A stretch of 41,651 nt of DNA from Oscillospiraceae bacterium (GCA_015068055.1 SVLG01000007.1:1-41651); one strand, 5' to 3'; shown: positions 1 through 8,519, counted from the stretch's first letter. Notes: a model not told the origin generated them from the sequence alone. Translations and numbers: made by a program.

Positions 1-74
1 ACCTCACCCATGTCGTAACCGCCGAAGGTGGCCTTTTCAAAAGTCTTTTCGCGGATATCCTGTGCAGTAATCAT
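1..74 (-). CDS. divIVA: Cell-division initiation protein DivIVA, N-terminal fragment
   Basis: Only the first 24 codons lie in the window; the gene runs off the left edge. The peptide starts MITAQDIREKTFEKATFGGY, which fits the DivIVA N-terminal membrane-binding motif (short helix, then a conserved F-x-x-x-x-x-G-Y turn). DivIVA is a coiled-coil protein that binds curved membrane at septa and poles and recruits division or wall-growth factors. A purine-rich AAAAGGGG precedes the ATG at 74. It is the last visible gene of an hfq-hlyD-yggS-sepF-divIVA string on the minus strand, 24 bases after sepF; the sepF-divIVA pairing is common in Bacillota and supports the call. Confidence 0.8.
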   Translation of the reverse strand, partial: MITAQDIREKTFEKATFGGYDMGE

Positions 75-98
75 ATCTTTGTACCCCTTTTCTTGTGA

Positions 99-623
99 TT
101 AGAAGTAGTTTTCTTTTCCGGTTTCAAAGGCGCTGAACTCATCGCCCGTGAGATCCACGTTGGCGGGGGTGATGATGTAGGTGCCTGCGGCGATGCGGCG
201 GATGCGGCCTTCCAGCGCGTAGGCCGCGCCGGAGAGAAAGTCCACCAACCGTCTCGCGGTCTCTCTGGGGGTGGATTCCAGGTTCAGCACGATGGAGGAG
301 CGGCGGCGCATCTGATCGGCAATGGCGGCGGCATCCTCAAAACGCTCGGGCCGCATGACCACCAGCTTCATGGGCTGCTGTCTGGCCGGGGCTTCGGCTT
401 TGGGCTCGCTGCGCATGGCAGAAATGTTGGGGATGCTGGGGATAAAATTCCGGTGGGGCGTGGGCTCCGCCGGTGCCGGGGTTTCGGCATAGTCCTCGTA
501 GCTGCGGACCTCCCGCTGGGGGAAGGCGCTGCCGCGGACGCTGCGTTCGTCATATTCGTCGCTGAGGAAGTCATCCTCCGCGTACGGTTTTGTCAGTTTT
601 TTCAGTGCATCAAGAAAGCCCAT
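99..623 (-). CDS. sepF: Cell division protein SepF
   Basis: SepF (174 aa) tethers FtsZ to the membrane and shapes the septum in Gram-positive bacteria. The start at 623 gives MGFLDALKKLTKPYAEDD, the usual SepF amphipathic membrane-anchor helix, with a GAGAGAG ribosome binding site; an upstream ATG in the same frame gives a non-homologous extension and was not used. An acidic, proline-rich linker (about residues 20-80) is followed by the compact SepF domain (about 85-174), with RPERFEDAAAIADQMRRR and the glycine-containing GAAYALEGRIRRI segment that forms the FtsZ-binding dimer in known structures. It overlaps the end of yggS by 14 bases, so the two are probably translationally coupled. Confidence 0.93.
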   Translation of the reverse strand: MGFLDALKKLTKPYAEDDFLSDEYDERSVRGSAFPQREVRSYEDYAETPAPAEPTPHRNFIPSIPNISAMRSEPKAEAPARQQPMKLVVMRPERFEDAAAIADQMRRRSSIVLNLESTPRETARRLVDFLSGAAYALEGRIRRIAAGTYIITPANVDLTGDEFSAFETGKENYF

Positions 624-1314
624 AATCTCTCTCTCCGAAAATGGCTGTACCGATGCGTACCAGGGTGGACCCTTCGCGGATGGCATCCTCAAAATCTCCG
701 CTCATACCCATGGACAACTCGGCCATTAATACATTATCGTATTTTTTTCCCCGGATGTCAACAAAAAGCTCATGCATTCGGGCAAAATACGCCTGATTTT
801 CCGCTCTTTCGGCCCCCGCCGGGGGGATACCCATCAATCCCTTTATCCGCAGGCAGGAAAATGTTCCCGCGGCTTCCAACGCGGCGGGAAGCTCGGAAAG
901 GGCCATGCCCGTTTTGCTTTCCTCGCCGGCCAGATTAAGCTCCAAAAGGACGTCCTGTTTTGTACCATCGGCTGCGCAGCGCTTTTCGATGGCTTCCATC
1001 AGCGCCAGGGAGTCCACCGACTGAATGAGATCCACCTGACCGGCCACAAACTTCACCTTGTTTTTCTGCAGATGACCGATGAGATGGAGTCCGGCTCCCG
1101 TGTAGGCCCCCTGCGCTCTCTTTTCCACCAGCTCCTGCACCCGGTTTTCACCGAAGACACGAATGCCGGCATCAAAGGCCGCGCGCACGGCGGCGGCGTT
1201 GTTCATCTTGGAAGCGGCCACCAGCGTAACGCTGCCCGCCTCCCGGCCACTCTGACGCTCGGCCTCCCGGATGCGCTGCTGCAGTTCGAGGATGCGCTCT
1301 TTCATTGCGTTCAT
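610..1314 (-). CDS. yggS: YggS family pyridoxal phosphate homeostasis protein
   Basis: A 234-aa member of the YggS/YlmE/PROSC family: a single-domain alanine-racemase-like TIM barrel that binds PLP without known catalysis and buffers free vitamin B6. The PLP lysine is in VAASKM (K36), followed by GENRVQE (55-61) and the C-terminal phosphate-binding SMGMSGDFEDAI and VRIGTAIFG. The ATG at 1314 is preceded by AGGAGG with 5-base spacing, so the first Met is used rather than Met4. It lies directly before sepF, the same order as ylmE-sepF in the Bacillus division cluster; here ylmG and ylmH are absent between sepF and divIVA. Confidence 0.92.
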   Translation of the reverse strand: MNAMKERILELQQRIREAERQSGREAGSVTLVAASKMNNAAAVRAAFDAGIRVFGENRVQELVEKRAQGAYTGAGLHLIGHLQKNKVKFVAGQVDLIQSVDSLALMEAIEKRCAADGTKQDVLLELNLAGEESKTGMALSELPAALEAAGTFSCLRIKGLMGIPPAGAERAENQAYFARMHELFVDIRGKKYDNVLMAELSMGMSGDFEDAIREGSTLVRIGTAIFGERDYGLS

Positions 1315-1331
1315 GGCTGCCTCCTTTGTTT

Positions 1332-2510
1332 TTATAAAGGCTTTCCGTTGTAGAGATTGCGTCCTCCCACAAGGACCTCGCTGCCGTGGTGCAGCACTTC
1401 GCTTTCCACCAGTGCTTCTTCCCCGTCGCTCCAGTGGAGCGTGACGGCGGCCCGGCGCATGACGCTGCCGGCGGCATAATAGACGTAGCTGCCGTAGGCA
1501 TCGTGGCGCACGGCGGCGGCGGGAATGCGCAGTCCGCTGATGGTGCTGGTGATGAGGGGACAGTTCACCGTACGCAGGGCCAGCGTGTCCGTCAGGGAGA
1601 CACTGCAGGCCAGGGTGACCACCGTCTGCCCGTCCAGCGCTTCGCCGATGCTCAGCACGGTGACCAGCGGTTTCCCGGCGCGGTAGCGGGAAAGATCCAG
1701 CCGCAGCTCATCGCCTGCCTGCAGCCGGGCCGCCATGTCCTCCTCCAGCAGGGCGGCCACATGCCAGATATGGGAGGTGACCAGTTTTCCGTAGCTGCGG
1801 CCATCCACGGAAGGCTGCCGGGCCATGAGGGTCTGCAGCAGTGTTACGTTCAGGTTTTCCAGCATGGAGGGGGTAAGCTTTTCGCCGCCGTCCAGCAGGG
1901 GCGTGAAAACGCCGCTTTCCGGGGAAAGAAGAAGCTCGGAACCGCTGCTTTCTTCCCGCAAAAGCTGTACGAACTCGGCCGTAAGGTTATCCCGCTCTTC
2001 GCGGGTGATGGCTGCGCCGTTGTCGAAAATCCGGGAACGAAGCCTCAGGGCGTTGGTCAGCAGGGAGGACGTTTCATGGCGGGCTATGTCGGCGGATAAA
2101 GACAGCACGGCGGAGCGTGCATCCTCTGCACGCTCCGCTCCGCTTTTTTCCTGTTCCACTTCCGTCAGAACGGAGGAGGCCAGTTCAATTTCCCGCCGGA
2201 GGCTGTTGATGCGCTCTGCGCGCAGCAAAGCCGCCTCGCTGTCATAGGCGAGGCCCAGCTCGTCGCCGGCGGCCACACGCTTGCCGTGGGCGGCGGTGAT
2301 GCTGTAATAAGGGCGGCTGCCCTTCAGCACGATCTCGGAGCGGATGATAAGGCCGGTGAGATCCATGCTTTCTTCGTAATAACTGTTTTCCGCCCGGACC
2401 GTGTCCAGGGGATGGGCCAGAGCATCGTAGGCGTAAACGCCCACGTAAATGAGGACGGTGAGGGTGAGGAGGGCGATGATGATCTTCATAAGGAAGTTGT
2501 GCTGGTCCAA
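1332..2510 (-). CDS. HlyD-like membrane-anchored protein of the hfq-sepF cluster
   Basis: A 392-aa protein with one N-terminal membrane segment (about residues 8-27, MKIIIALLTLTVLIYVGVYA) and an extracytoplasmic body. A lipoyl/barrel-sandwich half lies near residues 55-90, a helical stretch rich in Glu/Arg near 85-170, and a beta-rich C-terminal part resembles HlyD-type adaptors. No partner transporter is adjacent. I place the start at the TTG at 2510 because AGGAGG sits 8 bases upstream; the in-frame ATG at 2489 has no ribosome binding site and would cut only seven residues. It lies 24 bases after hfq and 17 before yggS, so it is probably co-transcribed. Exact role unknown; a cell-envelope function is inferred from topology and position. 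Confidence 0.7.
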   Translation of the reverse strand: MDQHNFLMKIIIALLTLTVLIYVGVYAYDALAHPLDTVRAENSYYEESMDLTGLIIRSEIVLKGSRPYYSITAAHGKRVAAGDELGLAYDSEAALLRAERINSLRREIELASSVLTEVEQEKSGAERAEDARSAVLSLSADIARHETSSLLTNALRLRSRIFDNGAAITREERDNLTAEFVQLLREESSGSELLLSPESGVFTPLLDGGEKLTPSMLENLNVTLLQTLMARQPSVDGRSYGKLVTSHIWHVAALLEEDMAARLQAGDELRLDLSRYRAGKPLVTVLSIGEALDGQTVVTLACSVSLTDTLALRTVNCPLITSTISGLRIPAAAVRHDAYGSYVYYAAGSVMRRAAVTLHWSDGEEALVESEVLHHGSEVLVGGRNLYNGKPL

Positions 2511-2534
2511 ACTCCGCCCCTCCTTTCCGCTGTG

Positions 2535-2768
2535 TCAGGGGTTGCCGCCCCCGCTGAGATCCACCGCCCGGGCCGGAATGAGGGTGGATATGGCATGTTT
2601 ATAAATAAGCTCCTGCTTGCCGTCACAGTCGATGACAACGGTGAAGCTGTCGAAGCCGCGGACGAAGCCGCGCATCTGGAAACCGTTCATGAGGAACACC
2701 GTGACGGGCTGCTTCTCCCGACGTGCCTGGTTGAGAAAGAGGTCCTGAAGATTTTGTGTTTTCTGCAT
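2535..2768 (-). CDS. hfq: RNA chaperone Hfq
   Basis: A 77-aa Sm-like protein forming a hexameric ring that binds small RNAs and mRNAs. The Sm1 motif is visible in [20 protein letters not shown] and the Sm2 signature in [12 protein letters not shown], almost identical to the well-known YKHAIST of other Hfq proteins. The N-terminal QDLFLNQ helix is also typical. A GGGAG ribosome binding site precedes the ATG. Hfq is more often found after miaA; here it heads a cell-division string instead. An extended -10 promoter lies just upstream. Its presence makes the orphan promoter-terminator unit at 8613-8716 more interesting as a possible Hfq-associated RNA. Confidence 0.95.
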   Translation of the reverse strand: MQKTQNLQDLFLNQARREKQPVTVFLMNGFQMRGFVRGFDSFTVVIDCDGKQELIYKHAISTLIPARAVDLSGGGNP

Positions 2769-2798
2769 TGTCTGCTCCCTTTCGCCCCGGGCATGCTC

Positions 2799-2827
2799 AT
2801 TATACCATGCTCCGGCGGCAGTTTAAA
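2799..2827 (-). promoter_or_regulatory. Predicted promoter of the hfq-yggS-sepF operon
   Basis: On the minus strand TTTAAA (2827-2822) and TATAAT (2804-2799) are separated by exactly 17 bases, and TGG precedes the -10, giving an extended -10 element. It would start transcription about 25 bases before the hfq ATG. Confidence 0.6.
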
Positions 2828-2966
2828 TAGTAAATTATGTACAATTTCCCCACCGGACGGCCCGGAGGAGGTACGTTCCCCATTTTAACGGCAGAGCCGT
2901 GCAAAGAACGTCGATTCCTGTCGGCAGAGAAAGGGATTATTCCCGGCAAACAAAGGACCTTTGCGG

Positions 2967-2995
2967 TGGACAGGCGGGATTTTTTGTGGTATGAT
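2967..2995 (+). promoter_or_regulatory. Predicted promoter of the DegV / flavo-diiron operon
   Basis: TGGACA (2967-2972) and TATGAT (2990-2995) with a 17-base spacer lie 31 bases before the DegV start. Confidence 0.6.
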
Positions 2996-3026
2996 TAACG
3001 GGTCTTTAACGAAAGGAGCCGTTTTA

Positions 3027-3872
3027 ATGAGCGTTTTTGTATCTTCCGACAGCACCTGCGACCTCAGTCGGGAACTTCTGGAAAAGTACAATATCGGCAT
3101 CACGCCGCTTTATATAATCATGGGTCAGGATTCCCTGAAGGATGGGCTAGAATGTACACCGGCGGATATCTTCGCCGCCGTGGAGCGCACGGGCCAGCTC
3201 TGCTCCACCGCCGCGGTGAGCATGGCCGACTATGTGGACTTCTTCGGCGAGAAGCTGAAGGAATATGATGAGCTGGTTCACTTCACCATCTCCTCGGATA
3301 TGTCCGCCTGCTATCAGAACGCCTGTCTGGCAGCGGAGGAATTTCCCGGGCGGGTCTTTGTGGTGGACTCCCGCAACCTCTCCACGGGCATCGGCCATCT
3401 GGTGCTGAATGCGGCAGAGCTGGCAGCCGGGGGCAAAAGCGGCGCGGAGATCAAGGCCGCTGTGGATGAAAAGAAGGAAAAGCTCAACGTGAGCTTTGTG
3501 CTGGAAACGCTGAACTATATCCATAAGGGCGGCCGTTGCTCGGCGGTGGCCGCACTGGGCGCCAATCTTCTGGGGCTCAAGCCCTGTATTGAAGTCAGAG
3601 ACGGCCGGATGGGCGTTGGCAAAAAGTACCGGGGCAGTCTGAAAAAATCCCTGAGTGCCTATGTTCGTGACAGACTTGCCGAGCCGGAGAAGGTCGACCT
3701 GCACCGGATCTTTGTTACCCACAGCGCTGCCGATGACACGCTGGCGCGGGAGATCGCGGAGCTTGTGAAGGAACTGGCACCCTTTGAGGAAGTCCTCATT
3801 ACCGCTGCCGGCTCTACCATTTCCAACCACTGCGGCCCAAACTGTCTGGGAATTCTGTATTACAACAAATAA
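3027..3872 (+). CDS. DegV family fatty-acid-binding protein
   Basis: A 281-aa DegV/FakB-type protein. The family binds a single fatty acid in a buried cavity and, in the Fak system, presents it to a kinase that makes acyl phosphate. The N-terminal SSDSTCDLS signature is at residues 5-13, STAAVSM near 60, and the conserved GGRCSAVAALGANLLGLKP stretch around residue 165. I chose the ATG at 3027 because it follows GAAAGGAG and gives the canonical start; upstream in-frame codons lack homology. It is 22 bases before the flavo-diiron gene, so the two are probably an operon. No FakA kinase is in the window. Function beyond lipid binding is inferred. Confidence 0.88.
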   Translation: MSVFVSSDSTCDLSRELLEKYNIGITPLYIIMGQDSLKDGLECTPADIFAAVERTGQLCSTAAVSMADYVDFFGEKLKEYDELVHFTISSDMSACYQNACLAAEEFPGRVFVVDSRNLSTGIGHLVLNAAELAAGGKSGAEIKAAVDEKKEKLNVSFVLETLNYIHKGGRCSAVAALGANLLGLKPCIEVRDGRMGVGKKYRGSLKKSLSAYVRDRLAEPEKVDLHRIFVTHSAADDTLAREIAELVKELAPFEEVLITAAGSTISNHCGPNCLGILYYNK

Positions 3873-3894
3873 TTTGTAGGGAGATATATAAACC

Positions 3895-5049
3895 ATGACC
3901 ATCACCAAAGACATCCGATACATCGGCGTAAACGACCATCAGGTAGATCTTTTTGAGGGGCAGTACGTAGTGCCCAACGGCATGAGCTATAACTCCTATG
4001 TAATTCTGGATGAGAAGGTGGCCGTCATGGACACCGTGGACCGCCACTTTACTGCCGAGTGGCTGGAGAAGCTGGCCGGGGAGCTGCAGGGACGCCGCGT
4101 GGACTACCTTGTGGTGCAGCATATGGAGCCGGACCATGCCGGCAGTATTGCCGCCTTCGTGGAAGCCTATCCGGAAGCCACTCTCGTGGCCAACGACAAG
4201 ACCTTCACCATGATCGCCAACTTCTTCCCCGAACTGGCCATCGCCCATAAGCTCAGCGTGAAAAACGGCGACAGTCTCGAACTGGGCGCGCACACCCTCA
4301 CCTTCGTCTTTGCTCCCATGGTCCACTGGCCCGAGGTCATGGTTACCTATGAAAGCAGTGAAAAGGTTCTCTTCTCTGCCGACGGCTTCGGCAAGTTTGG
4401 TGCGCTGGATGTGGAGGAGGAATGGGACTGCGAGGCCCGGCGCTATTATATCGGCATCGTGGGCAAGTATGGTCCCCAGGTACAGGCCCTGCTGAAGAAG
4501 GCTGCGGCTCTGGACATCGCCGTGATTTGCCCCCTCCATGGTCCCGTACTCAGCGAGGATCTGGGTCACTACATCGGCCTCTACGACACCTGGTCCTCTT
4601 ATCGCGCCGAGAGTGAGGGCGTCTTCATCGCCTACACCTCCGTCTACGGCCATACCAAGGCCGCTGTGGAGTATCTGGCGGCAAAGATTGAGGAGAAGGG
4701 TGTAACCGTCAATGTCTGCGACCTGGCCCGGGAGGACATGGCCGAGGCCGTGGAGGACGCCTTCCGCTATGACCGCCTCGTGCTGGCCACCACCACCTAC
4801 AACGCCGACATCTTCCCCTTTATGCACACCTTCATCCACCACCTCACCGAGCGCAACTACCAGAAGCGCACGGTGGGCACCATTGAAAACGGCTCCTGGG
4901 CGCCCATGGCCGCCAAGGTTATGCGCGGTATGCTGGAAAAGAGCAAGGATCTCTGCTGGCTGGAGAACAACGTGACTCTCCTTTCCGCCATGAAGGCAGC
5001 GGACAGGGAAAAGCTGGATGCCATGGCTGCCGAACTCTGCGGCAAATAA
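3895..5049 (+). CDS. Flavo-diiron protein (A-type flavoprotein, FprA-like)
   Basis: A 384-aa cytoplasmic enzyme that reduces oxygen to water or nitric oxide to nitrous oxide, protecting anaerobes. The N-terminal metallo-beta-lactamase domain (about 1-240) carries the diiron ligands: HMEPDH at residues 76-81, H144 in FAPMVHWPE, D163 in SADGFG, and H215 in CPLHGP. The C-terminal flavodoxin domain (about 243-384) has the FMN phosphate loop TSVYGHT at 248-254. There is no fused rubredoxin or flavin reductase domain, so a separate electron donor is expected. GGGAG precedes the ATG. It ends at a strong bidirectional terminator. Confidence 0.93.
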   Translation: MTITKDIRYIGVNDHQVDLFEGQYVVPNGMSYNSYVILDEKVAVMDTVDRHFTAEWLEKLAGELQGRRVDYLVVQHMEPDHAGSIAAFVEAYPEATLVANDKTFTMIANFFPELAIAHKLSVKNGDSLELGAHTLTFVFAPMVHWPEVMVTYESSEKVLFSADGFGKFGALDVEEEWDCEARRYYIGIVGKYGPQVQALLKKAAALDIAVICPLHGPVLSEDLGHYIGLYDTWSSYRAESEGVFIAYTSVYGHTKAAVEYLAAKIEEKGVTVNVCDLAREDMAEAVEDAFRYDRLVLATTTYNADIFPFMHTFIHHLTERNYQKRTVGTIENGSWAPMAAKVMRGMLEKSKDLCWLENNVTLLSAMKAADREKLDAMAAELCGK

Positions 5050-5057
5050 TAGGAAAC

Positions 5058-5090
5058 AAAAAATCCTTCCCGTTCGGGAAGGATTTTTTT
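5058..5090. terminator. Bidirectional intrinsic terminator
   Basis: A near-perfect hairpin, TCCTTCCCG and its complement flanked by six A on the left and seven T on the right. It serves the flavo-diiron gene on the plus strand and the convergent thioesterase gene, whose stop codon overlaps the T tract, on the minus strand. Confidence 0.9.
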
Positions 5091-5826
5091 ATATCTCGTT
5101 GTATTCAAAGCGCAGCCGGTAGTGTTCTTCGCCGTTTACAAAACCCTGAACAAAGAGGGAAGCGTCTTCGATGACGTGACGCAGCTCCACCCGCTGGCCC
5201 GCAAGGATCTCCCTGCGGTACTCCACCCAGACACTTTTCAGCCGGTGCGTTTCGGCAAAGCCTTCGGGCAGCAGACTTTCTGCCCAGCGGAGATAATGGA
5301 CATTGTTCACATGGTTGTTTACGTCCCGTTCACTCTCGTCTGCGTCGTGGAAGGCGGAGCCGCCCATGTCCGCCGGGAAGCGCACACGCCGGTCCGGCAG
5401 GGCCATCTCGTCCCCCCGGCTCATATCCGGCACATCCAGCCCGATCTCCTCGGGAAAGAGCATCTTGCGGCTCTCGGGGTGGATAAGCATCCAGATGCCT
5501 GCGCCGCTGGCCAGCGTTTCGCCGGTCTCGCTCTTTACGGCGTAGTATCGGGGAAAGAGAAGATGGCGGGTTTTCCCCGGCCATGTTTCCATGTATACCT
5601 TTTCTCCCTCTTCCGGCAGACGCTGTATCTGCAATCCCATGCGGGTCACCACCCACAGAGCCCCCAAACCCTTCAGGCGGGGAATACCCACATCCAGTGC
5701 TTCTGCGTGGGCGGCGGCAGCTTCCTGCAGGTGATAGGTCATGGCCGCGGCTCGCATGCGCCCAGTACGGTCGCAGTCGCTTTTCTGTATGCTTACCGGT
5801 CGGCGGTAAGGGGAAAAATCTGCCAT
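5089..5826 (-). CDS. Acyl-ACP thioesterase
   Basis: A 245-aa double-hotdog enzyme of the acyl-ACP thioesterase family, which releases free fatty acid from acyl carrier protein. Visible features are the first hotdog (YRRPVSIQKSDCDRTGRM, then MTYHLQEAAAAHAEALDVG), the GALWVVTRMGLQIQRLP strand and TWPGKTRHLLFPRYYAV. The second hotdog has DADESERDVNNHVNNVHYLR, containing the N-H-V-N-N-x-x-Y active-site element. The start at 5826 is set by AGAAGGAGA just upstream; an upstream in-frame ATG at 5850 would bury that site. It is transcribed divergently from the threonine aldolase gene. Confidence 0.88.
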   Translation of the reverse strand: MADFSPYRRPVSIQKSDCDRTGRMRAAAMTYHLQEAAAAHAEALDVGIPRLKGLGALWVVTRMGLQIQRLPEEGEKVYMETWPGKTRHLLFPRYYAVKSETGETLASGAGIWMLIHPESRKMLFPEEIGLDVPDMSRGDEMALPDRRVRFPADMGGSAFHDADESERDVNNHVNNVHYLRWAESLLPEGFAETHRLKSVWVEYRREILAGQRVELRHVIEDASLFVQGFVNGEEHYRLRFEYNEI

Positions 5827-5861
5827 ATGGATCTCCTTCTCAAAACACATTCACTTTTTGC

Positions 5862-5890
5862 AGTATAGCGGCTCGCCGGCTAAAAAGCAA
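5862..5890 (-). promoter_or_regulatory. Predicted promoter of the acyl-ACP thioesterase gene
   Basis: On the minus strand TTGCTT (5890-5885) and TATACT (5867-5862) are 17 bases apart. Its -35 is only two bases from the -35 of the divergent promoter at 5893-5921. Confidence 0.65.
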
Positions 5891-5892
5891 GC

Positions 5893-5921
5893 TTTACAGG
5901 CGGTTTCGGATGTGCTACACT
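5893..5921 (+). promoter_or_regulatory. Predicted promoter of the threonine aldolase gene
   Basis: TTTACA (5893-5898) and TACACT (5916-5921) with a 17-base spacer, 33 bases before the start codon, back-to-back with the thioesterase promoter. Confidence 0.65.
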
Positions 5922-5954
5922 TTTTGAAAATTGCCGGAAAGAAGGCGAAGATAT

Positions 5955-6992
5955 ATGATCCGTTTTGAAAGCGATTATCTGGAGGGTGCCCATCCGCAGG
6001 TGCTGGACGCCCTTGTACAGTCCAATGCCGAGCAGCACCCGGGCTACGGGGAGGATGAGCGCTGTGAGCGTGCCCGTGCCCGGATCCGCGATCTTTGCAA
6101 GGCCCCCGATGCCGCCGTGCATTTTCTCGTAGGCGGCACGCAGGTGAACTGCACCGTCATCACCGCGACGCTCCGTCCTCATCAGGGTGTCATCTCCGCC
6201 GACTGCGGCCACATTGCCGTTCATGAGACCGGCACCATTGAACACAGCGGCCACAAGGTGCTGACCGCGCCTGCGGTAAACGGCAAGCTCCTGCCCGCGG
6301 ACATTGCCCGCTGGGTGGACACCCACTGGGCCGACGTGACCCACGAGCATCAGGTGCAGCCCGGCATGGTCTACATCTCCAACCCCACGGAGAGCGGCAC
6401 CGTTTATACCCGGGAGGAACTCACGGCACTGGCCGCCGAGTGCCGCCGCTGCGGTCTGCCTCTTTATATGGACGGGGCAAGACTTGGCTGTGCGCTGGTC
6501 AGTGAGGAATGCGATTACGACCTGCCCTTCCTCTACGAAACCTGCGATGCCTTTACCATCGGCGGCACCAAGCTGGGCGCCCTTTTTGGCGAGGCGCTGG
6601 TGATCCGCAATACCGCCCTCAACAGGGATTTCCGCTACTTCATCAAACAGGGCGGCGGTATGCTGGCCAAAGGACGGCTGCTGGGCGTGCAGTTTGAGGC
6701 GCTGCTGAAAGACGGACTCTACTTCGACATCGCCCGGAAGGAAAATGAGCAGGCCATGCGCATCCGGCGGCACCTGGAGGGGCTTGGCTACGGCTTCGAT
6801 GTGGTATCCCCCACCAACCAGCAGTTTCCCATCCTGCCCAATGCACTGCTGGAAAAGCTCCGGGAAAAGTACAGCTTTTCCATGATCACCCCCGGCGAGA
6901 AGGAGAGCTGCATCCGTTTTTGTACCGGTTGGGCCACCCGGGACGAGGATGTGGACGCCCTGCTGGCCGATCTTACGGCGCTGAGCCAATAA
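5955..6992 (+). CDS. Threonine aldolase family PLP enzyme
   Basis: A 345-aa fold-type I PLP enzyme of the low-specificity L-threonine / beta-hydroxy-amino-acid aldolase family, which splits threonine to glycine and acetaldehyde. Seen: FLVGGTQVNCTVITATLRP (cofactor loop), HIAVHETGTIEHSGHKV, YMDGARLG with the PLP-pairing aspartate, and TIGGTKLGALFGEALV with the PLP lysine K206. The start at 5955 gives MIRFESDYLEGAHP, typical of the family's SDY(-)-GAHP N-terminus, with a GAAGGCGAAG ribosome binding site. Monocistronic between its own promoter and a terminator. Substrate range cannot be read from sequence. Confidence 0.88.
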   Translation: MIRFESDYLEGAHPQVLDALVQSNAEQHPGYGEDERCERARARIRDLCKAPDAAVHFLVGGTQVNCTVITATLRPHQGVISADCGHIAVHETGTIEHSGHKVLTAPAVNGKLLPADIARWVDTHWADVTHEHQVQPGMVYISNPTESGTVYTREELTALAAECRRCGLPLYMDGARLGCALVSEECDYDLPFLYETCDAFTIGGTKLGALFGEALVIRNTALNRDFRYFIKQGGGMLAKGRLLGVQFEALLKDGLYFDIARKENEQAMRIRRHLEGLGYGFDVVSPTNQQFPILPNALLEKLREKYSFSMITPGEKESCIRFCTGWATRDEDVDALLADLTALSQ

Positions 6993-7028
6993 AAAATGTC
7001 ACCTTCCTGTTGGAAGGTGACATTTTTT
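6991..7028. terminator. Bidirectional intrinsic terminator
   Basis: Hairpin with ATGTCACCTTCC paired to GGAAGGTGACAT, six A before and six T after. It separates the convergent threonine aldolase and lipoprotein genes and abuts both stop codons. Confidence 0.9.
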
Positions 7029-7908
7029 ATCCCGCGTAGGGCAGCATCACGAAGCAGTCCAGTTCGTGGACGCCGTTGATGCACCAGCCCCATTTGTCCT
7101 CGCTCTTTGCAAGGAGCAGACTGCCCTCCTGACCGTCCTCGCGGACATACCAGACCTGACTTACGCCGTCCGCGCCGGTAAGGCGGAGCTTTGTTCCTGC
7201 CGGCAGTTCTGCGGACAGGTCCATGGACGTTTCCATCCAGAAATCGTTTCCGCGAAACTCCCAGATGCTCCCGTCCGCCGGGGCGATGCTGCCGTCGGCT
7301 TTCAGCTCATAGGGCCGATAACCCAGATAGGTACCCAGCATGAAAAGATGACTGGACAGGGTAACCACACCGTTTTCCACCGTTTCCACGCTGCCGTCCA
7401 CATACTGCGGACCGCTGCTGACATTGTCGCGGACCTCGCCGCTGAAGGGAATGGGAACAAGACTCTGGTTCGTCCAGCGGCAGGCGTAGGTAATGTAATC
7501 GTCGCTGGCGATGTCGCCGCTGAAAAGGATTTCATATACGCCGTCAAAGTCAAGGTCTGTCAGGCAGATACGGGCCCGGGACTGGATCATGGTTTCGCCC
7601 GCGCTGATGGAAACACCGCTGCCGGTGACGCGGAGGGTGCGGTACTCCATGTACTCACTGAGCTTGACGATCTCAATCTCAACGGTTTCGAGAGTCCCGT
7701 CCCCGTTCAGATCGCAGTCCACGCTCTGGCCCTCCTCCACATAAAGGGTGGGGAGAAAGGTGGGGATGGGATCGCCCATGGTCTCGGGCAGGGTCTGGGG
7801 GACGTCGGCTGGCGGAGCCTCGGTAGGGGTGGGCAGCACCGTAGGGGTAGGGCTGCCACAGCCGCACAGCAGCAGGCAGCACAGGGTAAAAATAAAAATA
7901 TGCTTCAT
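7027..7908 (-). CDS. Lipoprotein of unknown function with two Asp-rich calcium-loop-like motifs
   Basis: A 293-aa exported lipoprotein. The first 17 residues form a signal peptide ending in L-L-C-G-C, so Cys17 is probably the lipidated residue. A Thr/Pro-rich linker (18-45) follows. Two Asp-rich loops, DCDLNGDGTLETVEIE and TDLDFDGVYEILFSGD, look like FG-GAP / EF-hand-type calcium loops of a beta-propeller-like fold. I do not recognise a specific family. The ATG at 7908 is preceded by GTGAGGAAAG; a Met four codons upstream is less well placed. It overlaps or abuts the end of the cytidylate-kinase-like gene (stop at 7917-7919) and is probably co-transcribed with it. Confidence 0.65.
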   Translation of the reverse strand: MKHIFIFTLCCLLLCGCGSPTPTVLPTPTEAPPADVPQTLPETMGDPIPTFLPTLYVEEGQSVDCDLNGDGTLETVEIEIVKLSEYMEYRTLRVTGSGVSISAGETMIQSRARICLTDLDFDGVYEILFSGDIASDDYITYACRWTNQSLVPIPFSGEVRDNVSSGPQYVDGSVETVENGVVTLSSHLFMLGTYLGYRPYELKADGSIAPADGSIWEFRGNDFWMETSMDLSAELPAGTKLRLTGADGVSQVWYVREDGQEGSLLLAKSEDKWGWCINGVHELDCFVMLPYAG

Positions 7909-7916
7909 GGCTTTCC

Positions 7917-8519
7917 TCACTGGAACATTCGGGCCAGATGCGGCACAATGTCCTTGATAACAGTATTGGTGGTATTGATGCAGAGATCATAATGGAGCTT
8001 GTCGCCCCAGGCCTGACCGGTGTAGAACTCGTAGTAGGAGGCCCGGTGCTTATCCACGGCCTGAATATGCTGCCGGAGTTCCCTGTCGCTGAAATGCTCG
8101 TGCTCGGGTCCTTTGGCCCGGCAGCGGGCCATCTTGCTGGGCATGTCTGCGTAGACAAAAATGCGGAAGGGGTTATACTCGGTGAGAATGTAGTCGGCGC
8201 AGCGGCCTACGATCACGCAGTCGGAGCGCTCGGCCATCTCCCGGATGATGCGGCTCTGTTCCTTGTAGACGGACTGGGTCTGCTCCTGCATGAAGCTGTC
8301 CGTGGGGTAAAAACTGCGGCCAATGGTGATGGGAAAGAGGGGGTAGGGGCGCTTTTCCAGCACCTGCTGGACGTAATGCTCGCTGAGGTCGGTGCTTTTG
8401 GCGATCTCCTTGATGATTTCCTCGTCGTAATAGGCGATCTGCAGTTCTTCGGCCAGTCTGCGTCCCAGTTCCCGGCCACCGCTGCCGAACTCACGGCCGA
8501 TGGTGATGATCCTGTTCAT
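7917..8519 (-). CDS. Cytidylate-kinase-like family protein
   Basis: A 200-aa P-loop protein of the cytidylate-kinase-like family. The N-terminus MNRIITIGREFGSGGRELGR contains the modified P-loop GREFGSGG; YYDEEII follows, as in CMP kinases, and DCVIVGRCADYIL resembles the DGRDIG-type segment of that fold. The family is widespread in Clostridia but its substrate is not established; several members are fused to or neighbour membrane or transport proteins. AGGAGGCAGCTCA sits before the ATG; an AT-rich region with TATAAT at 8558-8563 (minus strand) is a likely -10 but has no good -35. It is followed directly by the lipoprotein gene. Confidence 0.82.
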   Translation of the reverse strand: MNRIITIGREFGSGGRELGRRLAEELQIAYYDEEIIKEIAKSTDLSEHYVQQVLEKRPYPLFPITIGRSFYPTDSFMQEQTQSVYKEQSRIIREMAERSDCVIVGRCADYILTEYNPFRIFVYADMPSKMARCRAKGPEHEHFSDRELRQHIQAVDKHRASYYEFYTGQAWGDKLHYDLCINTTNTVIKDIVPHLARMFQ